From JAWKNZ01 sp041391425 (lineage in GTDB: Bacteria > Bdellovibrionota_B > Oligoflexia > Oligoflexales > JAWKNZ01): a stretch of 64,000 nt of DNA. Below the pieces are notes generated by a model. That model had not been told where the DNA came from. It searched no databases and saw only the letters and a list, made by a program, of their open reading frames with translations. The DNA is taken from assembly GCA_041391425.1 (NCBI GenBank), contig JAWKNZ010000014.1, positions 29,039-93,038 on the forward strand, in the 5' to 3' direction. This document shows, piece by piece, positions 1 through 9,165 of the stretch. Each line of letters opens with the position of its first letter. Position 1 is the first letter of the stretch. A program made the position numbers and the translations under genes.

Positions 1-751
1 TGTAAAAGCCAAATCTTTGGGAGCAGATTGGGTTGCTACAGGACATTTTGCAAAAGTCGTGCATTACCAGGATGGCAGACCATCGGAATTATACCGTGGT
101 TATGACTTAACTAAAGATCAAAGTTATTTCTTATTTAGTGTGCGTAAAGACTTTTTAAAGCAGGCATTATTTCCGCTTGCTGACCTCAGTAAAAGCGAAG
201 TTCGTGCTTACGCGAAAAAGTTAGGTTTACATACTTCTGAAAAGAAAGAATCGCAAGAGATCTGCTTTGTAACAAGTAAGCGTTATACCGATTTTTTAGA
301 GCGTGAATATCCGCATAAAGCGGTTGGTGCGGGAAATATCGTCGATCGGGATGGCAAGGTTCTTGGGCAGCATCAAGGAATTTATCGGTATACGGTTGGA
401 CAGAGAAAAGGATTGGGTATTCGGACAGAAACGCCCAAGTATGTTTACAAAATTGACGCTGAAAAAAACGAAGTCGTGGTTGATGATTTGGCGGCCCTTG
501 CAACTGAGTCACTGAGAATAAGTATGATGAATTGGTTGGCTGCACCAGAAGATATTTTAGATATGGATCTGCACTTAGTATCTCGTTACCATGGCAAGCC
601 GATTGCAGCAGAAGTTACACCGGAAGCTTCAGGAAGCTGTATTGTGCGTTTGATACAACCAGCAAAGTGGGTTTCTCCTGGTCAGGCTGCTGTCTTATAT
701 GCTGGTGATCGTGTTGTAGGGGGGGGCTTTATTGACTCGGCAATTCATTGA
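1..751 (+). CDS. mnmA: tRNA-specific 2-thiouridylase MnmA (5' truncated by window edge)
   Basis: The reading frame is open from the first bases (frame 2), so only the C-terminal two thirds is visible. MnmA transfers sulfur to C2 of the wobble uridine (U34) of tRNA-Lys, -Glu and -Gln in the cytoplasm, with ATP activation. Visible family marks are GADWVATGHFAK, the DQSYFLF segment, KKESQEICFV with the conserved second catalytic cysteine, and VGQRKGLGI followed by the C-terminal beta-barrel region. The N-terminal PP-loop and first catalytic cysteine lie upstream of the window. The stop overlaps the proposed rnc start, so the two are probably co-transcribed. Identification rests on clear family motifs. 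Confidence 0.95.
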   Translation, partial: VKAKSLGADWVATGHFAKVVHYQDGRPSELYRGYDLTKDQSYFLFSVRKDFLKQALFPLADLSKSEVRAYAKKLGLHTSEKKESQEICFVTSKRYTDFLEREYPHKAVGAGNIVDRDGKVLGQHQGIYRYTVGQRKGLGIRTETPKYVYKIDAEKNEVVVDDLAALATESLRISMMNWLAAPEDILDMDLHLVSRYHGKPIAAEVTPEASGSCIVRLIQPAKWVSPGQAAVLYAGDRVVGGGFIDSAIH

Positions 752-1592
752 GATGGCTGGAAATGAAAATACCTTGCAAATGTCTCTGTGGACTGATTTT
801 TGGCAACAATTTCCTGAGCAAGTAGTATCGATAGAAAGGTTGCAAGAAAAACTAGGGCATGCTTTTGAGCGTAAAGAATTGCTTTTTGAAGCATTAACAC
901 ATAGATCTGCTGTCTCAGATTTTGATACTAGGCGAAAAAAAAGGGGTACGATTCAAAATGATTTTTCGGCCGGATTAGAAGTTGAACTATCATGGAACGA
1001 ACGTTTGGAGTTTTTGGGAGACTCGGTTCTAGGGTTTATTATCACAGATTTTCTGTGGCAGAATAAGGGAGAAAGGACCGAAGGAGATCTTTCTCGTATC
1101 CGCGCTTCTTTGGTAAATGAACGTGTTTTAGCTGATTTAGCACGTGAAATTTCTTTGGGAGAGTGTTTAGCCCTTGGAAAGGGAGAATCACAGCAAGCGT
1201 TAGAAAAATTACGGGACTCTCTTTTGGCGGATGCCTTAGAAGCACTTATTGGATCGCTATACTTAGATGCAGGTATTGAAAAAGTAAGAGTTTTTGTTAA
1301 AGGTCTTTTTTCTCAATTGCTTGCAGAAGATTGGGATACTTTGGAACGTGATTTTAAATCTAAATTGCAAGAGTTGACCCAAGACCTTTATAAAATTACC
1401 CCCAGCTATAAAGTGATTGAGAGTATAGGCCCACAGCATGCAAAGCAATTTCAGATTGGTGTTTTTTTAGAGCATGAAATGCTTGCAAGTGGTGATGGGG
1501 CTAACAAAAAAGAAGCCTCTCAGGAAGCGGCTTATAAGGCATTACTCGTATTGGCAAATAAGTTAAAGAGTATCGATGGGCAGAAGGATTGA
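732..1592 (+). CDS. rnc: Ribonuclease III
   Basis: Cytoplasmic double-strand-specific endoribonuclease that processes rRNA precursors and structured mRNA. The RNase III signature NERLEFLGDSVLG carries the Mg2+-binding acidic residues, and a second acidic cluster follows in DALEALIGSLYLDAG. The C-terminal 75 residues form a double-stranded-RNA-binding domain ending GANKKEASQEAAYKAL. At 286 aa it is longer than the usual ~225 because of an N-terminal extension and an insert of about 20 residues between HRSAVSDFD and the signature. Start choice is open: the TTG at 732 overlaps mnmA by 20 bases behind a G-rich stretch that is itself mnmA coding sequence, while ATG 753 lies just after the mnmA stop with no clear ribosome binding site. 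The der gene follows nine bases downstream. Confidence 0.93.
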   Translation: MTRQFIEMAGNENTLQMSLWTDFWQQFPEQVVSIERLQEKLGHAFERKELLFEALTHRSAVSDFDTRRKKRGTIQNDFSAGLEVELSWNERLEFLGDSVLGFIITDFLWQNKGERTEGDLSRIRASLVNERVLADLAREISLGECLALGKGESQQALEKLRDSLLADALEALIGSLYLDAGIEKVRVFVKGLFSQLLAEDWDTLERDFKSKLQELTQDLYKITPSYKVIESIGPQHAKQFQIGVFLEHEMLASGDGANKKEASQEAAYKALLVLANKLKSIDGQKD

Positions 1593-1600
1593 GGTAAGTT

Positions 1601-3088
1601 ATGATTAAGGGTTTAGTTGCAATTGTAGGACGGCCAAACGTTGGGAAGTCGACGCTTTTTAACAAACTTACTGGTGATGCTGCTATTGTTGATGACCGCC
1701 CGGGTGTTACTAGAGACCGGTTGTATGGCACCGCCTATTATGACAAGCATAAAAAAACAGATGGTTTTATGGTAATTGATACCGGTGGTTTTGAAACGGA
1801 TGATTTTAACTTTCAACCGTTTGATGAAAATGTTGTTTGGAGGCAAACAGAGGCGGCTATTGCTGAATGTGATTTGGTGTTGTTTCTTTTAGATGCAAAA
1901 AATGGCCTGCATTTTCATGACGAAAAGCTTAGCCGCTCTTTGCAATTACAAAATAAACCCATGATTTATGCAGTTAACAAAGTCGATGGTCTTGAAAAAA
2001 TTGAGCAGGATTTATGGGATTTTTATTCTCTCGGTACTGATGAATTATATCCTATCAGTGCAGCGCATAGTCATGGAATTAAAGATCTTGTAGAAGTCAT
2101 AAAATCTCGCCTCAATGCTATTTCGACAGCTTCGCAAAGAAATAGCCGTGAAGATGCAGTTAAAGTGGCGCTGATTGGTAAACCTAATGCTGGAAAGTCG
2201 TCGATCCTTAATCGTTTAGTTGGGGAAGAACGTGCGGTTGTCAGTGAAATTGCTGGGACGACTAGAGATTGCCTTGATATAGAAGTTGTATACCACAATA
2301 AAACCTATGTGTTTATCGATACTGCCGGAATTAGGCGAAAAACGCGTATAAAAGAAAAGCTTGAAGTTCAAAGCGTTGTGAGAAGCTTGCGTTGTATTGA
2401 AGAGGCTGATGTAGTTTTACTAGTGATTGACGCCTTGGAAGGTATCACGGATCAAGATGCTCGTTTAGTTAACTTAGCCATGGATCGACGTAAACCGTTG
2501 CTTATTGTCGTGAATAAATGGGATTTGGTACCAAATAAAAATGCAAATACCGCGAAGCAGTATGAGAAAAATATCAAAAATGTTTTTCAAGACCACTCGT
2601 TTTTGCCAGTAGCATTTGTTTCTTGTCTTACTAATCAAAGAATTCATAGCCTCTTAAATCATATTGATAGGCTAGTGGTTACTTCGTCTAAACGCGTATC
2701 TACGGCTCGGATAAATGAAGCGTTGCAAAATATGGTAGCAAAACATACTCCTCAATTGATCAAGAAATATAGCAAGAGGGTAAAATTTTATTATGCAACG
2801 CAGGTGTGTGCAAACCCTCCTACTATTGTTGTGAAGTGTAATATCGAGAACGAGATTCAAACTGCTTACCGTCGTTATATGATGAACTGTTTTAGAAAAG
2901 AACTTGGCTTTGCCGATGTTCCAATCCGTGTTTATTTTAGAGGCAAAAGTGAGACGGAAAAAGGAAAGCGTGCAGAAAGAGTGCATTTACAGAAAGTTCT
3001 AAAGGATGACGTTGCTTCTGGTCGATCTGATCAATTCTCAGTAGAGAATTTGCCTTTTGGAGAAGGTGGAGAATTTGACCTGGATTAA
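1601..3088 (+). CDS. der: Ribosome assembly GTPase Der (EngA)
   Basis: Essential GTPase of 50S subunit maturation, with two tandem G domains and a KH-like C-terminal domain. G domain 1 shows GRPNVGKST (residues ~10-18), DTGG and NKVD. G domain 2 shows GKPNAGKSS (~198-206), DTAGI and NKWD. The C-terminal ~110 residues contain the KH-like region (FYATQ..., PIRVYFRGK). Length 495 aa is normal. It starts with ATG eight bases after the rnc stop behind a GAGGTAAG-type ribosome binding site, consistent with an mnmA-rnc-der transcript. No frame damage is seen. Confidence 0.97.
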   Translation: MIKGLVAIVGRPNVGKSTLFNKLTGDAAIVDDRPGVTRDRLYGTAYYDKHKKTDGFMVIDTGGFETDDFNFQPFDENVVWRQTEAAIAECDLVLFLLDAKNGLHFHDEKLSRSLQLQNKPMIYAVNKVDGLEKIEQDLWDFYSLGTDELYPISAAHSHGIKDLVEVIKSRLNAISTASQRNSREDAVKVALIGKPNAGKSSILNRLVGEERAVVSEIAGTTRDCLDIEVVYHNKTYVFIDTAGIRRKTRIKEKLEVQSVVRSLRCIEEADVVLLVIDALEGITDQDARLVNLAMDRRKPLLIVVNKWDLVPNKNANTAKQYEKNIKNVFQDHSFLPVAFVSCLTNQRIHSLLNHIDRLVVTSSKRVSTARINEALQNMVAKHTPQLIKKYSKRVKFYYATQVCANPPTIVVKCNIENEIQTAYRRYMMNCFRKELGFADVPIRVYFRGKSETEKGKRAERVHLQKVLKDDVASGRSDQFSVENLPFGEGGEFDLD

Positions 3089-3158
3089 TGTTGTAATGTT
3101 TGCAAATCTTTTTGCTTGTGAATTTATTGGGAACTGAGTTTAGCTCTTAATAATTAAA

Positions 3159-3589
3159 CCCGTATCCGAATTTCTAGCCGGTTGCGTCGTTGCTTTGTCG
3201 TCAGGAAATCCTCATGTACCAACATGTACACTGCGGTTTCCCTCCTCCTCGCGCCTAGCACCCGGCCGAACTTCGAATCCGGTGAAAATACTACATCGGA
3301 TCCGAATTTCTAGCCGGTTGCGTCGTTGCTTCGTCGTCAGGAAATCCTCATGTACCAACATGACTGCGGTTCCCTCCTCCTCCATGGGTTTCCTCCTCCT
3401 CGCGCCTAGCACCGGCCGAACTGAATCCGGTGAAAATATAATCGATCGAATTTCTAGCCGGTTGCGTCGTTGCTTCGTCGTCGGAAATCCCTGTACCAAC
3501 ATGTACTGCGGTTTCCTCCTCCGCCTAGCAGGCCGAACTTCGAATCCGGTGAAAATACTACAGTTTTTCAAAAAATTTCAGATCCCGGA
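3159..3589 (+). repeat. Family A palindromic repeat, tandem array of three units
   Basis: Three head-to-tail units at about 3159-3295, 3297-3441 and 3443-3589. Each unit begins with a ccg-atccgaatttctagccgg arm and ends with its imperfect reverse complement, ccggccgaacttcgaatccgg. The apex is catgtaccaacatgtacac. The last unit alone carries the full tail ending gatcccgga. The middle unit is rearranged: it lacks part of the apex and contains a duplicated ggtttcctcctcctc-type segment. The array is flanked by TTAAA on both sides (3154-3158 and 3590-3594), which looks like a target-site duplication. It lies between der and a lipoprotein gene, and open frames across it are artefacts. Confidence 0.9.
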
Positions 3590-3853
3590 TTAAAACTAGT
3601 TATATGCCTTGTTGAAGTATATACCTATGGTTATACCTAGCCAATATGCCTGTCTTTGATATTGATGTCTTGTCTTTTGAACCTTGTAAAAATGCTCAGT
3701 TTGGCTGTATGGCGCTGTCGGCAGTCATTTTTAGTCGTTGTTCTTTTTGCAATAACATGCTGAAAATATATGAATAAACGATATTACTAAAGTACGAAAA
3801 AAAAATCCCGAACAGTTGTCTAAGAAACCAGAGTAATTTCATTCGATTTAGGT

Positions 3854-6340
3854 ATGGTGAAAACAGTGGGCAATATGTTGTACGTAAGCGTGATTATTTT
3901 GTTTTTAGTCTCGTGTGGAAATGGCGATCGTAAGGTTACTGATATTGAACAGAGGCGGCAAAAGCTCGAAAGCATAACTAAACAAAGTGCAAGTGACACT
4001 GCTGATAGTACACTCGAAAATTCTGAGGCAAATGATTCTTCCGGTGAAGGCGATGCGATTGTTGCCACAATAGACGATGCTTCTTCAACTGATAATTCTA
4101 TAACGACTGACGTGGCAGGCGATACAACTTCCGATACTGATAATACCGATAATAATAACACAAATAATAATGGTGGTAGTGAAAATCCGCCACCACAGCC
4201 ACCGCCAGTCCCATTACCGACGGTAAATATTCAAGCACTTCCATTGGATGTTGAGTCGATGGAAAGTGTGACTTTTTATTTCTCTGCTGAATCTTCAGTT
4301 GGTATCGATTCTATTGAATGTAGCTTAGATTTTACCAGCTGGAGCGCTTGTCAGGACTCTTTTGATACTACTGGCATGCTTAACGAAGGGATGCATTCAT
4401 TTAAAGTAAGAGCGATTGACACGCTAGGTAATACGTCGTTGGTTTCCGAAGTTAAGTGGACCACTAAATATCCAGATATTTATTTTGCGAAGAAGACAAT
4501 TTATCTAGGTTTAAACGAGACACAAGGGCTTGAAGTGTATGGCGGCGTAGAGCCTTTTGAGTTTGCAACGGTAGGTATCGGCGCATATGATGCTTCGAAG
4601 CGGATGTTTTTCTCATTTTCGCAGGAAGGCACTGGAACTGTGCGAGTTACTGATAAGCATGGGAAGGTTGCTATTGTCAACGTACATATTGTTGATTTTT
4701 CTAAGTTAGCTGGTCTCAAGTTTTGGTTGGATGCCTCTAGCTTCATAGGATTTAGCGATGGAGCTATAATCAATAAATGGCAGGATTTATCGGGCAATGG
4801 ATTTATTTTTACCCAGTCCAAGCCTGGAGTGCAGCCCCTTTATCGAAAACAAGGTACTTTAAATAAAATGCCGGCGTTGCAGTTTGATGGTGTAAATGAC
4901 CAGCTAATAAGCACTGCTACTTTGGGATCAAATACAAATCCGCGGACATTAATTATCGTGGCTGAGAGTAGTAAAGCTTACGGACATGATCGTACCGAAG
5001 TCTTGGCTCAGTATGGACACTTGTATACTTTTAACGATTCTTGGGGGATAGTGCATGTGTCTAACCCTGCCGTCTCTGGGGGAAGGACAGGGATAGGTTT
5101 AGCAGTAAATGCACCTTCATATTCAAACTCAGATACACAATTGGGAGGTTCAATTGCTGCTAGCGATGAAACTCAAATTATTGTAGCAAGGTATGACGGT
5201 AATAAGAACGAAGTCTATGTCAATGGCGTTTTAGCATATTCAGGTCCCAATGCTCATGCAACCAGTGAAACTATGGCACTGCACCTCGGTACAGATATTA
5301 AAGGTGCTAATGCTTTTTCCGGCAAAATTGCAGAAGTCTTGGGGTTTTCTAATGCGATTTCAAACCTTGACAGAGAAACGATCGATTGTCGTTTAGCTTT
5401 AAAATATGGGATTAAACTTAAAAATAGCTTATGTGACGTCGGAATGTTGAATCCAACAATTGACAATTTGTTAGTTCAGGTTAAGCAGAAAGTTTCTTGT
5501 GAGTTGTTTGGTGCTATTAAGCCAGATTTTTCAGTGGCAAATATGTCTTTAGGTTTGGTTGACAGTAATGGAATGTTTACGGCGTCGAGCCAAGCAGGTT
5601 CTACTTCAATTGATGTGCAAGATATAGATTCTAAAACTGCTGCGATTAAAGTTGATATCGTTAACCATAAGGTGCCAAAGCTTTGGTTACAGGCTGACTC
5701 CTTGCAAGGTTTTAGCGATAGTCAAAAAGTGCAGCTTTGGGAGGATTCCTCAACAAATGGTAATCACGCTTATTCCGTATCTTCGGTATCGGCACCGATA
5801 TTTAGGTCAAACCGAATCAACGGTTATCCGGCAATACATTTTGACGGTTCATCATATTTAACCACTAATATGATGCAGATGACTCCTGGAGCTATGCCGA
5901 GAACATTAGCGGTTGTGATAGCAAATGGAAGCGCAACTACTGCGAAAGCTAGTTCGGTAATTTCTTATGGAAATTCATTTTATTATAGTCAGATTTACAG
6001 CCTTTATTTTAATACAGGCTCTTCTAGTGCTGCCATTGGTGCTTTGTATGGAGGCTCGATGCTTGAAGGAAACAAGGCGCCAACCACCAAACCTACTCTT
6101 TTATTATTACAGTATAACGGAACAGTTGACTCTCTATATATAAATGGCGTCCTTGCTGGTCAAAAAAATATCGCTTTAGCTACCGCCAATAGCTATTCTT
6201 TGAAGGTTGGGGCTAACTTTCAGGGATTGGGAGATTATTTTGATGGTGACATAGCAGAAGTTATGCTTTTTGATGAAGAGTTAAGTGATAATGACCGTAA
6301 GCAAGTGGAAGCATACTTAATGAGTAAATATAATTTATAG
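3854..6340 (+). CDS. Surface lipoprotein with two LamG/concanavalin-like domains
   Basis: N-terminal lipoprotein signal with lipobox LVSC (Cys21). A 100-residue Ser/Thr/Asp/Asn-rich tether and a proline-rich hinge (PPPQPPPVPLP) follow. Then come an Ig-like segment with paired cysteines (~130-210) and two related lectin-type LamG-like domains at about residues 285-515 and 606-825. Both LamG modules show the family pattern: FWLDASS.., a W-D-S-GNG/NGNH stretch, PALQFDG or PAIHFDG, and late YVNGVLAY or YINGVLAG strands followed by G.IAEV. Such domains usually bind glycans or proteins. The ligand is unknown. Start chosen at ATG 3854 because it supplies the charged N-terminus before the hydrophobic core. 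Probably outer-membrane anchored and surface exposed (inference). Confidence 0.85.
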   Translation: MVKTVGNMLYVSVIILFLVSCGNGDRKVTDIEQRRQKLESITKQSASDTADSTLENSEANDSSGEGDAIVATIDDASSTDNSITTDVAGDTTSDTDNTDNNNTNNNGGSENPPPQPPPVPLPTVNIQALPLDVESMESVTFYFSAESSVGIDSIECSLDFTSWSACQDSFDTTGMLNEGMHSFKVRAIDTLGNTSLVSEVKWTTKYPDIYFAKKTIYLGLNETQGLEVYGGVEPFEFATVGIGAYDASKRMFFSFSQEGTGTVRVTDKHGKVAIVNVHIVDFSKLAGLKFWLDASSFIGFSDGAIINKWQDLSGNGFIFTQSKPGVQPLYRKQGTLNKMPALQFDGVNDQLISTATLGSNTNPRTLIIVAESSKAYGHDRTEVLAQYGHLYTFNDSWGIVHVSNPAVSGGRTGIGLAVNAPSYSNSDTQLGGSIAASDETQIIVARYDGNKNEVYVNGVLAYSGPNAHATSETMALHLGTDIKGANAFSGKIAEVLGFSNAISNLDRETIDCRLALKYGIKLKNSLCDVGMLNPTIDNLLVQVKQKVSCELFGAIKPDFSVANMSLGLVDSNGMFTASSQAGSTSIDVQDIDSKTAAIKVDIVNHKVPKLWLQADSLQGFSDSQKVQLWEDSSTNGNHAYSVSSVSAPIFRSNRINGYPAIHFDGSSYLTTNMMQMTPGAMPRTLAVVIANGSATTAKASSVISYGNSFYYSQIYSLYFNTGSSSAAIGALYGGSMLEGNKAPTTKPTLLLLQYNGTVDSLYINGVLAGQKNIALATANSYSLKVGANFQGLGDYFDGDIAEVMLFDEELSDNDRKQVEAYLMSKYNL

Positions 6341-6367
6341 CCATATATTCAGAGGCTCTACATATAT

Positions 6368-6532
6368 CCCGGATCCGAATTTCTAGCTGGTTGCGGCGTT
6401 GCTTCGTCGTCAGGAAATCCCCATGTACCAACATGTACACTGCGGTTTCCCACCTTCTCGCGCCTAGCGCCCGAGCGAACTTCGAATCCGGTGCAAATAC
6501 TACAGTTGTTCAAAAAATTTTCAGATCCCGGA
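6368..6532 (+). repeat. Family A palindromic repeat, single copy
   Basis: Full-length unit beginning cccggatccgaatttctag, with apex catgtaccaacatgtacac and inner arm ending ttcgaatccgg, followed by the conserved tail ending gatcccgga. TATAT flanks both sides (6363-6367 and 6533-6537), consistent with a short AT-only target duplication. It lies between the LamG lipoprotein and the M28 peptidase, both on the plus strand, so it would be transcribed as a long hairpin if read through. Confidence 0.88.
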
Positions 6533-6725
6533 TATATATAGCCTTTTTTGTCTATAATAGCCTTTCTGTGCCTTTTACTTATGATAATGAGATCTACTGA
6601 TCGTTTGTTCTCCATTTATAAGCTTAAGAATAATTATCGTTTATTTCATTGGCTGGCTGGCCAGAATATTGTATACTTCCCCATAAGTAGATCTTAGATT
6701 TTGGTGAAATAGAGTAGGGGGAGCT

Positions 6726-7934
6726 ATGATTGCGAGCAAATGTTTAAGAGTGTATATGGCGGGTCTCGGTGTTCTTTCTATGTGGGGATGTGGGAGCCCA
6801 TCTGTTAAGGACAGCCAGTGGGTTACCATTGATGCCAAGACAGCCTCGTTATTAAGAGCTGAACTCCCTGATTCCGTTCAACTGGTAGATTCTTCTCCTT
6901 CACGCTCTGTTATGACCATTGCTAATGACTCAATTGGTAAGGTTGGTGCGTTTATGCATGAAACGACACACCGCTGCGGCGGTTATTTTGCCTTTGATAA
7001 TGAGGAAGATGCGGTTGCTTTTCATTTAAATGGAGACAAAATGGAGCAACATTTGGTGGGGTCTAGTTTTACTTACACTATTGACCAAAACGAGGTGGTA
7101 AACTCCTTGTTAGCGCAGGTCGAACCGCAGTCTATCATCCAAACTATCAATCACTTGTCGTCTTATCATAATCGTTATTATACTGCTGCTAGTGGCTCGG
7201 ATTCGCAAAACTGGCTTTTATCTCATTGGCAAGAGTTGGGCCAAGGGCGTAGTGATTTTAGTGTCGAGCTTTTTCAACATAATTCTTGGCCGCAGCCTTC
7301 TGTTATTGCAACAATACAAGGCACTGAATTTCCAGATGAAATCATAGTTATCGGTGGGCATGGAGATTCGATTTCTGGTTGGTTTAACCAAGATAGAGCG
7401 TCAGCGCCAGGGGGAGACGATAATGCTTCAGGTATCGCTTCGATTACTGAAGCCTTGCGGGTTCTGCTTAAGTCGGATTGGAGGCCGAAAAGAACGTTGA
7501 AGTTTATGTCATATGCTGCTGAAGAAGTAGGATTGAAAGGCTCTAAAGAAGTAGCGCGAAGCTTCCAAGCATCTGGTAAGCAGGTTATGGGTGTTATGCA
7601 GCTTGATATGACTGCTCATGTCGGTGCTAGAAAATTAATTGGATTGATGAGGGACCACACAGATGATGGTTTAAGTGATTTTACTGGTGCACTTCTCAAT
7701 GAATATATCACCGAGGCTTGGATTAATGATCAATGTGGTTATGCATGCTCAGATCATGCGTCGTGGACAGCAGCCGGTTACCCATCGGTGATGCCGTTTG
7801 AGGCGACGTATGACGAAACAAACTCAAAAATACATACAGCAAATGATACTATTAGCAATGCAGATAATACAGGTGAGCATTCGAAGAAATTTTCTCAGCT
7901 AGCAATTGCCTTCCTCGTAGAGATTTCAAAGTAA
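6726..7934 (+). CDS. M28-family aminopeptidase, lipoprotein
   Basis: Zinc-dependent exopeptidase of family M28, resembling the Aeromonas/Vibrio leucyl aminopeptidase group. The two-zinc site is readable: His in GGHGDS, bridging Asp in PGGDDNASG, Glu pair in AAEEVGLKGS, Asp in MQLDMT and His in SKIHTANDT. A disulfide-type pair occurs in NDQCGYACSDHASW as in secreted relatives. The N-terminus is a lipoprotein signal with lipobox MWGC (Cys22), so the enzyme is membrane anchored outside the cytoplasm. The start is supported by a strong GGGGGAG ribosome binding site just upstream. Likely role is release of amino acids from extracellular or periplasmic peptides (inference). Confidence 0.93.
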   Translation: MIASKCLRVYMAGLGVLSMWGCGSPSVKDSQWVTIDAKTASLLRAELPDSVQLVDSSPSRSVMTIANDSIGKVGAFMHETTHRCGGYFAFDNEEDAVAFHLNGDKMEQHLVGSSFTYTIDQNEVVNSLLAQVEPQSIIQTINHLSSYHNRYYTAASGSDSQNWLLSHWQELGQGRSDFSVELFQHNSWPQPSVIATIQGTEFPDEIIVIGGHGDSISGWFNQDRASAPGGDDNASGIASITEALRVLLKSDWRPKRTLKFMSYAAEEVGLKGSKEVARSFQASGKQVMGVMQLDMTAHVGARKLIGLMRDHTDDGLSDFTGALLNEYITEAWINDQCGYACSDHASWTAAGYPSVMPFEATYDETNSKIHTANDTISNADNTGEHSKKFSQLAIAFLVEISK

Positions 7935-7978
7935 AGGTTTGCTTTGCATACCGTTTGCAGGTTTATGTATAAAATATC

Positions 7979-8012
7979 AGCACATCAAAAAAATTGACGT
8001 GCTGTTGTTGTT
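7979..8012. terminator. Probable bidirectional terminator between M28 peptidase and cheW
   Basis: Hairpin CAGCAC-TCAA / TTGACGTGCTG with an A-rich loop, followed on the plus strand by TTGTTGTTT. It sits between two convergent genes, 45 bases after the peptidase stop and about 20 bases after the end of cheW on the other strand. The A run in the loop side can serve the opposite strand less well. Confidence 0.6.
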
Positions 8013-8032
8013 TAAGAGGCGTAGAGGGAAGG

Positions 8033-8554
8033 CTACGCGACTTTGGCTTCTGGGATGCTATTGAGCGCTTTAGATATTGCCTTATGATCTTGAGCACTTA
8101 GCACTTTTGCGATATCAAGAAAGAGTACAAGAGATTCTTTCTGTCTATATATGGCCTCGATGTAATCGTTGTTTTGCTTGCTATCAAACCTAGGGACATC
8201 TGATATATCCGCTGCCTTTGGTGATAGTACTGAATTTACCGAATCTACAACCACCCCGAGCACTATTGATGATAAGTCACAAATAATTACCGCATTTTCC
8301 TTTGAATCGTTGGGTTTGATATCGAACTTTTGTCGTAAGTCTATCACTGATATAATTTGCCCCCTTAAATTCATGATCCCGAGAAAATGCTTCGGCGAAT
8401 ATGGAACCGGAGTTAGTTGCGGTATTGCTATGACTTCTTTGACTGCTAGTAGTGGAATGGCAAACTTTTCTTCTCCCAGCGAAAATTCTAGGTAGCGCTT
8501 GCCTTCTTCAAATTTACCAGGATTTTTTATTTGCTCTACTTTCTCTTCTGCCAT
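8033..8554 (-). CDS. CheW-type chemotaxis coupling protein
   Basis: Single CheW domain over residues ~18-165: YLEFSLGEEKFAIPLLAVKEVI, TPVPYSPKHFLGIMNLRGQIISVIDLR and a late VVVDSVNSVL segment. CheW proteins bridge chemoreceptors and the CheA kinase at the inner membrane. Length 173 aa is normal. No cheA or receptor gene is adjacent, so this is an orphan coupling protein that probably serves an array encoded elsewhere. A gggaggtgtg-type ribosome binding site precedes the ATG. It is convergent with the M28 peptidase gene. Confidence 0.92.
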   Translation of the reverse strand: MAEEKVEQIKNPGKFEEGKRYLEFSLGEEKFAIPLLAVKEVIAIPQLTPVPYSPKHFLGIMNLRGQIISVIDLRQKFDIKPNDSKENAVIICDLSSIVLGVVVDSVNSVLSPKAADISDVPRFDSKQNNDYIEAIYRQKESLVLFLDIAKVLSAQDHKAISKALNSIPEAKVA

Positions 8555-8931
8555 TTCACACCTCCCTCAATGAAATATTTTATTTGCATTCTCAACGTGC
8601 TCACCATATTGTTACGGCGGTGAATACTCTGCCAACTTTAAGGTATCGAAATATTTAAATTTTTTAGTCTTAATAAACATCCATAAATAATAGCATCAGG
8701 GGATGGCATTACTTTATAGCTATTTGCTTAAGTTAGTCTCCATTCAATAACCGCCATCGGTATAATGAATTTAAAATTAAGTGAAAAATGCAAAAAAATA
8801 TGTATTTTTTATAATCATTTTGATTTTAAATAGAAGCATTATACTTTTTTTAGTGATAGCAGTATCTTAAGTGAGAGTGTGGTGGCGTTTGTTTTTTGCT
8901 TGGAAGTCGTTTGTATATAAGAAAATATCTA
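8555..8931. other. AT-rich intergenic region upstream of cheW
   Basis: About 375 bases without a supportable gene. It must hold the cheW promoter on the minus strand. It is strongly AT-rich around 8690-8860 and I see no conserved RNA or operator that I can name. It ends at the TA dinucleotide bordering a family B repeat. Confidence 0.5.
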
Positions 8932-9110
8932 GGGCGTGTTGACGTTTCATTTTCGTAGCGAGAGACAAATACTTGAAAGTCGCAGCTAGGAAGGGTTTCA
9001 AAAATTACCGGAGGTGTACTAGATGTACATTGAGGATAATTTTTGAAACCATGACAACGTTGTGACTCAAGGGTTTGGCTCGTAGTAGAAATGAAACGTC
9101 ACTACACGCC
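8932..9110 (+). repeat. Family B palindromic repeat (copy 1)
   Basis: A 179-base element with GGGCGTGTTGACGTTTCATT at the left and its reverse complement at the right, the right arm carrying small changes (cgtcactacacgcc). Inside is a second strong stem, ggtttcaaaaattacc pairing with ggataatttttgaaacc, around the apex gtgtactagatgtacattg. It is bordered by TA on each side. The right arm contains an ATG that opens the dinB frame artificially, so it creates a false upstream start. Confidence 0.92.
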
Positions 9111-9165
9111 TATGTTTAAACTAGTTCTTATATTAATTAAAAGTAGGGCATCTGTGTTTGAGACA

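Noticed and set aside
3195..3593. Open frames on both strands through the family A array
   Set aside because: They repeat the palindrome unit in translation, have no ribosome binding site and recur at every repeat copy.
9091..9165. 25-residue N-terminal extension of DinB
   Set aside because: Encoded partly by the family B arm; the ATG at 9166 gives the normal family length.
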